In this document: positions 60,670-64,000 of the stretch, one piece after another
Position numbering within the stretch: the first letter of the stretch is position 1
Layout of the letters: each line of letters opens with the position of its first letter
NCBI GenBank assembly: GCA_003258405.1
Contig: QKPN01000016.1
Coordinates: 1-64,000 of the forward strand
Origin: Rhodobacteraceae bacterium DSL-40
GTDB lineage: Bacteria; Pseudomonadota; Alphaproteobacteria; Rhodobacterales; Rhodobacteraceae
Direction: 5' to 3'
DNA length: 64,000 nt
Notes under the pieces: model-generated
The model's database searches: none
What the model saw: the letters and a program-made list of their open reading frames with translations, nothing else
What the model was told of the DNA's origin: nothing
Translations under genes and position numbers: made by a program

Positions 60670-60892
60670 CGGCAGCCCTCCGCCTCGCTTGCCCGGCAAA
60701 TGCCACGAGCCCTCAAGGGGTACGCGCCTGCCCGAGGCCGAGAGATGCACGGAACCGTGCCCGGGTTCCAGCGGCTTTTGGCCCGTACGTGGGTCAAGGC
60801 GGTCAGCGGGCGGAAGGCGGACCTTGCGGTCCCGGCCGCCCGCACCTGTCATTGCGCCGGAGCGAATGCGCCCCGGCGGCGTCCGTGCCGGA

Positions 60893-61075
60893 TCAGCTCA
60901 CGTTCGGGCCGCGCAGGATACGGATCTTCTCGCGAACCTTGCGCCACTGTTCGGCCTCGTCCGACTGACCGGCCTCTTCACAGCTCTTGGCCTTCTGGGC
61001 GGCTTCGTATTCCGCCCGATCGCCATGCGCGGCGAAGAGACGGTTCGCGTAATCGTCCACTAGCGTCATGTTCAT
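60893..61075 (-). CDS. Small charged hypothetical protein, 60 aa
   Basis: A 60-residue helical protein (YANRLFAAHGDRAEYEAAQK, AEQWRKVREKIRILRG) with no membrane segment. Not recognised. AGGAGG lies eight bases before the ATG, a strong site, and codon use is typical, so it is expressed. It stands alone between two divergent or convergent genes. Confidence 0.75.
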   Translation of the reverse strand: MNMTLVDDYANRLFAAHGDRAEYEAAQKAKSCEEAGQSDEAEQWRKVREKIRILRGPNVS

Positions 61076-61268
61076 GAGGCGTCCTCCTGGGTTCTCGGGT
61101 TGGGCGAGCACCGTAGCACAGAGCAACCACAGGTGGCACCCCTTAACCCTTACCCGGCGAGATGGCCATTTTGGCTGACGTTTCAAGGCGGGAAGCCGCC
61201 GGAAAGACGGGGTTGCGCCTCGACACCGGCGGCGGGATCGCGCTAGATCTGGCTCAAGGAGATCAGCC

Positions 61269-62090
61269 ATGGCCGAACCGCCACCCATTCTCTTTCTGCA
61301 CGGAGCCTTTGCCGGACCCGAGGTCTGGACCACCTTCATTGCGCCTTGGTTCGCGGACCGGGGTCATCGCGTTTCCGCGCCGCGGCTGCCTGGGCCCACG
61401 CTCGGCCCGGCGCGCCTCCGGGACTACGTGAAGCGGGCGCGGGAGGCCGCGGATGAGCTTGGCGGTGCTCCGATTGTCGTGGGCTACTCGCTCGGCGGGC
61501 TCGTGGCGCAGCACCTCGCGGCGCAGGGTTGCGTTTCGGGCGCGGTACTCGTCTCCTCGCCCGGCCCATGTGGCCTCGGCCCATCACTCTGGCAGCTCTC
61601 CTCGCAGGCGCCTGACGTTCTCGCCGCGACGCTTGTCGCCCAGGCGGGCGCGGGCGATCTGCTCGGGATCGACCTCATCCGCCGTGCACTCTTCACCGAG
61701 GAGACGCCGGAGGCCTGGATACGCGAGGTCTTCACCCGCCCGCTCACCCCAGAAAGCCCGCAGGCGCTCTTCGACGGCCTTACCTGGGATCTCCCGGCCT
61801 GGCCCTTCGCCCGGCTGGTGCCGACCCTCGCGATCCAGGGCGACCGGGACGCCTTCGTGCCGATCACCGATCTCTGGGCGCTCGGCCTCGTATATGGCGC
61901 CGAAACCCAGCTTCTGCGCGGCGTTGCCCACGGACTGCCCGTCGATCCGGCCTGGAAAAGCCTGGCCTGGCGCATCAACGCCTGGATCGATGAACGCAGT
62001 ATCGGCCAGCGTCGTGACCGTGTGCTCGCCTCCCGTGCCCGGGGCCGCATGGCATGGCGGCCGACGGGTGAAACCGCCGCCGCTCACTGA
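61269..62090 (+). CDS. Alpha/beta hydrolase
   Basis: A 273-residue hydrolase. The oxyanion segment LFLHGAFAGPEVW is at the N-terminus, the nucleophile elbow is GYSLGGLVAQ near residue 75, the acid is in IQGDRDAFVP and the histidine in GVAHGLPVDP. Substrate unknown. AAGGAGATCAGCC precedes the ATG. A basic tail of about 30 residues follows the domain. Confidence 0.87.
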   Translation: MAEPPPILFLHGAFAGPEVWTTFIAPWFADRGHRVSAPRLPGPTLGPARLRDYVKRAREAADELGGAPIVVGYSLGGLVAQHLAAQGCVSGAVLVSSPGPCGLGPSLWQLSSQAPDVLAATLVAQAGAGDLLGIDLIRRALFTEETPEAWIREVFTRPLTPESPQALFDGLTWDLPAWPFARLVPTLAIQGDRDAFVPITDLWALGLVYGAETQLLRGVAHGLPVDPAWKSLAWRINAWIDERSIGQRRDRVLASRARGRMAWRPTGETAAAH

Positions 62091-62222
62091 ACTGTGGCCC
62101 GGTGAGCACGATGCCGCCGATACTGTGCGAGGCCCGTCGAAAACGTCTCGCCAAGCCGGAGCCGATGCGCTAACGACTCAAGCTATCAGCTTCATACAAC
62201 AATCCTTTGCGAGCATGGTCGA

Positions 62223-63344
62223 ATGAGCGCTGCATCGTTGCCGATGACGTTGCAGGGTGTGTTTCCTTACGCCCTGGCAGGTTTCCTGGTAAGCCTCCTC
62301 GCCTGCATCGGCCTTATCCTGACGCAGCGCTGGCACGGACATTTCACTCACGATCACCTCGTCGGTGTCCAGAAGTTCCACAAGCGGCCGACCCCGCGCA
62401 TCGGCGGTGCGGCGATTGCCGCGGCCTATTGCGGGCTCGCGCTCTTTCTGCCCGACGAGTTGCGCCGCGACTGGATCCTCGTCGGTGTCGCCGGAACCCC
62501 GGCGCTCGCCGCGGGGCTGATCGAGGACATCACCCGCAAGGTCGGCGTCCAGCGGCGCCTCATCGCCACCATGGGGGCTGGCCTCCTCTTCGCCATCCTC
62601 ACCGGCTACGTGATGGACAAGGTCGATCTGCCCGGCGTCGACTGGCTGCTCGCCTTCACACCGGTGGCGGTGCTCTTCACCTGCTTCTCGATGGGCGGGG
62701 TTGCCAACGCGATCAACATCATCGACGGCTTCCACGGCCTCGCCTCCGGCTCGCTCATCATCATGTTCGGTGCCTTCGCCTTCGTCGGCTGGCAGGTGGG
62801 GGATCCGCTGGTCTTCTCGCTCGCGATCCTCTTCGCCGCCCTGGTGGGCGGCTTCTTCGTGGTGAACTTCCCGCTCGGCCGGATCTTCATGGGCGATGGT
62901 GGGGCCTATTTCTGCGGCTTCCTGCTCGCTGCCCTCGGTGTGCTGCTGCCGTCGCGCAACCCGGATGTCTCCGCCTGGACGGCGCTTCTCATCTGCGCCT
63001 ATCCGGTGATCGAGACGCTCGCCTCCATGCGACGCAAGTCTCGCCGCGCGGGCCATAGCATCGGCCAGCCCGACCGCGTGCATTTCCACATGCTGGCCCA
63101 CCGTCGTTACGCGCGCCGCCTTGTGCCCAAGAACCGCCGCCGGATCGAACTGCGCAATCCCGCGACCAGCATCATCACCTGGCTCCTGCCGGCACTCACG
63201 GCGATGCTCGCCGCCGTCGGCTACCACAGCGCACTCCTGAGCGCGGTGTTTTTCTTCTTCACTGTCTATGTCTACAGCCAAGTTTACCGTGTGATGTCGC
63301 TCAATGCACCGAACCTGCCCGTGGTAATCGCCCGCCTGCTCTGA
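62223..63344 (+). CDS. MraY/WecA-type glycosyl-phosphate transferase
   Basis: A 373-residue polytopic membrane enzyme of glycosyltransferase family 4 (undecaprenyl-phosphate sugar-1-phosphate transferases). Family blocks are HKRPTPRIGGAAI at residue 53, AGLIEDITRKVGVQRRL, the catalytic NAINIIDGFHGLASG, and IFMGDGGAYFCGF. A final VHFHMLAHRR segment is typical of WecA-like enzymes. It likely starts a cell-surface polysaccharide by loading a sugar phosphate on the lipid carrier. Confidence 0.92.
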   Translation: MSAASLPMTLQGVFPYALAGFLVSLLACIGLILTQRWHGHFTHDHLVGVQKFHKRPTPRIGGAAIAAAYCGLALFLPDELRRDWILVGVAGTPALAAGLIEDITRKVGVQRRLIATMGAGLLFAILTGYVMDKVDLPGVDWLLAFTPVAVLFTCFSMGGVANAINIIDGFHGLASGSLIIMFGAFAFVGWQVGDPLVFSLAILFAALVGGFFVVNFPLGRIFMGDGGAYFCGFLLAALGVLLPSRNPDVSAWTALLICAYPVIETLASMRRKSRRAGHSIGQPDRVHFHMLAHRRYARRLVPKNRRRIELRNPATSIITWLLPALTAMLAAVGYHSALLSAVFFFFTVYVYSQVYRVMSLNAPNLPVVIARLL

Positions 63345-63577
63345 CCGGCGCCTGCACACCCAACTCCCTCTTTTCCGTGTAGAACTGCTGCGCCCCCTCG
63401 CGTATCGTCGGGCCGTCCGGGGCAGCCTAATCTTGCGGAAGGTCCGGATGCAGGCCCGATGGGACCGGACGCGAAGATCCGGCCGCTTGTCCTGGATCAA
63501 GGCCCGCCGGGGCCGGAGCGGGCAAGGCTCGCCCAAAAACGAACGGGGGAGGCGGCGCGATCCGCGGCGACAGCAAC

Positions 63578-64000
63578 GTGACGGACCGATTCACATTCAT
63601 CACTGCGAGCGCCGCGGCCGTGACATGCGGCGCGGTTTGGGCTGCAGCCCGCTTCGTCCCGCCCGATCCTGCCTGGCTGCCCGGACTCGCCTGCGCCGCA
63701 GCGGCCCTGATCGCGCCGGGGGCGCTGCTTGCCGCTCATCACCGGCTCGCCGCCGCCCCGGCCCAGCGGCTCGCCCGCGGTTTGCGGCTGATTCGCGAGG
63801 CCCGTACTCGTGACCTGCCGCTCGAAATCACAAATGCGGGCGGGCTCGAGGGCCTCTCCCGCGAATGCGCCGCCCTTGTCGAGACGTTGCGCGAGACCCG
63901 CCGCGAGGTCCGCAGCTTCGCCGAGGCCGAGGCGGCGGAGGCGGGCAACCAGAAGGCCTGGCTAGAGTCGATCCTGCAGAACCTCAACGAAGGGGTCTTC
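63578..64000 (+). CDS. Membrane PAS-containing protein, 5' part only
   Basis: The first 141 codons from a GTG at 63578 to the window edge. Two hydrophobic segments (ITASAAAVTCGAVWAAARFV and LPGLACAAAALIAPGALLAAH) precede a HAMP-like stretch (LARGLRLIREARTRDLPLEI) and a coiled region leading to the start of a PAS domain (WLESILQNLNEGVF). The closest remembered architecture is the exonuclease-domain proteins of Rhodobacterales that carry a PAS domain, but a histidine kinase is equally possible because the catalytic part lies outside. Confidence 0.65.
   Translation, partial: MTDRFTFITASAAAVTCGAVWAAARFVPPDPAWLPGLACAAAALIAPGALLAAHHRLAAAPAQRLARGLRLIREARTRDLPLEITNAGGLEGLSRECAALVETLRETRREVRSFAEAEAAEAGNQKAWLESILQNLNEGVF

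Overview
The window is a G+C-rich bacterial chromosome segment (by eye about two thirds G+C, with codons mostly ending in G or C). Gene content points to the alphaproteobacterial order Rhodobacterales (Rhodobacteraceae/Paracoccaceae). Evidence: glnK-amtB pairs, a GapR (DUF2312) protein, alphaproteobacterial PhaR, an FnrL-type site at hemN, a CYTH-CHAD protein, and a HemP/imelysin iron operon. The assignment is inference from gene families. I see no insertion sequence, integrase, CRISPR array, rRNA or tRNA gene.

Region by region. 1-3.7 kb: two tandem glnK-amtB pairs ending in a strong terminator. 3.7-7.1 kb: adenine deaminase and AMP nucleosidase, which together turn AMP into hypoxanthine, ribose-5-phosphate and ammonia. 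7.2-10.9 kb: HU, an EamA exporter and the overlapping cobT-cobS-phosphatase genes for the lower loop of vitamin B12. 11-17 kb: a hypothetical gene, CYTH-CHAD, a hydrolase-OsmC fusion, hemN with a candidate FNR site, and a LacI regulator. 17-25 kb: a BI-1 membrane protein, a haloacetate dehalogenase-like enzyme, a PP2C/Ser-Thr-kinase fusion behind a formate/nitrite transporter, an RTX-only protein, a ceramidase-like membrane protein, and metal-hydrolase and DsrE proteins. 25.5-27.2 kb: tadA, an rRNA/tRNA pseudouridine synthase and a cold-shock protein.

27.5-36.2 kb is the most unusual part. A 33-codon membrane microprotein is coupled to XpaC, followed by TelA and a DUF2927 lipoprotein; then come an opposing PAS membrane sensor, an SPFH-GYF_2 protein, a double zinc-ribbon membrane protein and a secreted calcium-loop protein. 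It combines families known from Bacillus xpaC-yaaN and ydjGHI. 36-39.9 kb: a chemoreceptor and serS, the latter preceded by a phased 11-bp repeat.

39.9-46.1 kb is an eight-gene iron operon on the minus strand: a newly called 52-aa microprotein, HemP, a 165-aa unknown, imelysin, bacterioferritin-associated ferredoxin, di-heme oxidoreductase, a second imelysin and DUF1513. A perfect 14-bp palindrome lies upstream. 46-51.6 kb: an EAL protein, then polyhydroxybutyrate genes (phaR, a coupled 71-aa protein, a short PhaC, phaA, phaB, terminator). 51.6-64 kb: CatB-type acetyltransferase, PhnA, an amidotransferase, an SDR, a nitrate-sensing (NIT) chemoreceptor, GapR, YjbQ, cysE, small and membrane hypotheticals, a WecA-like transferase, and the start of a PAS-containing protein cut by the window edge.

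Nitrogen is a recurring theme: ammonium uptake, ammonia release from AMP, formate/nitrite transport and nitrate chemotaxis. Iron/heme handling and carbon storage are the other two.
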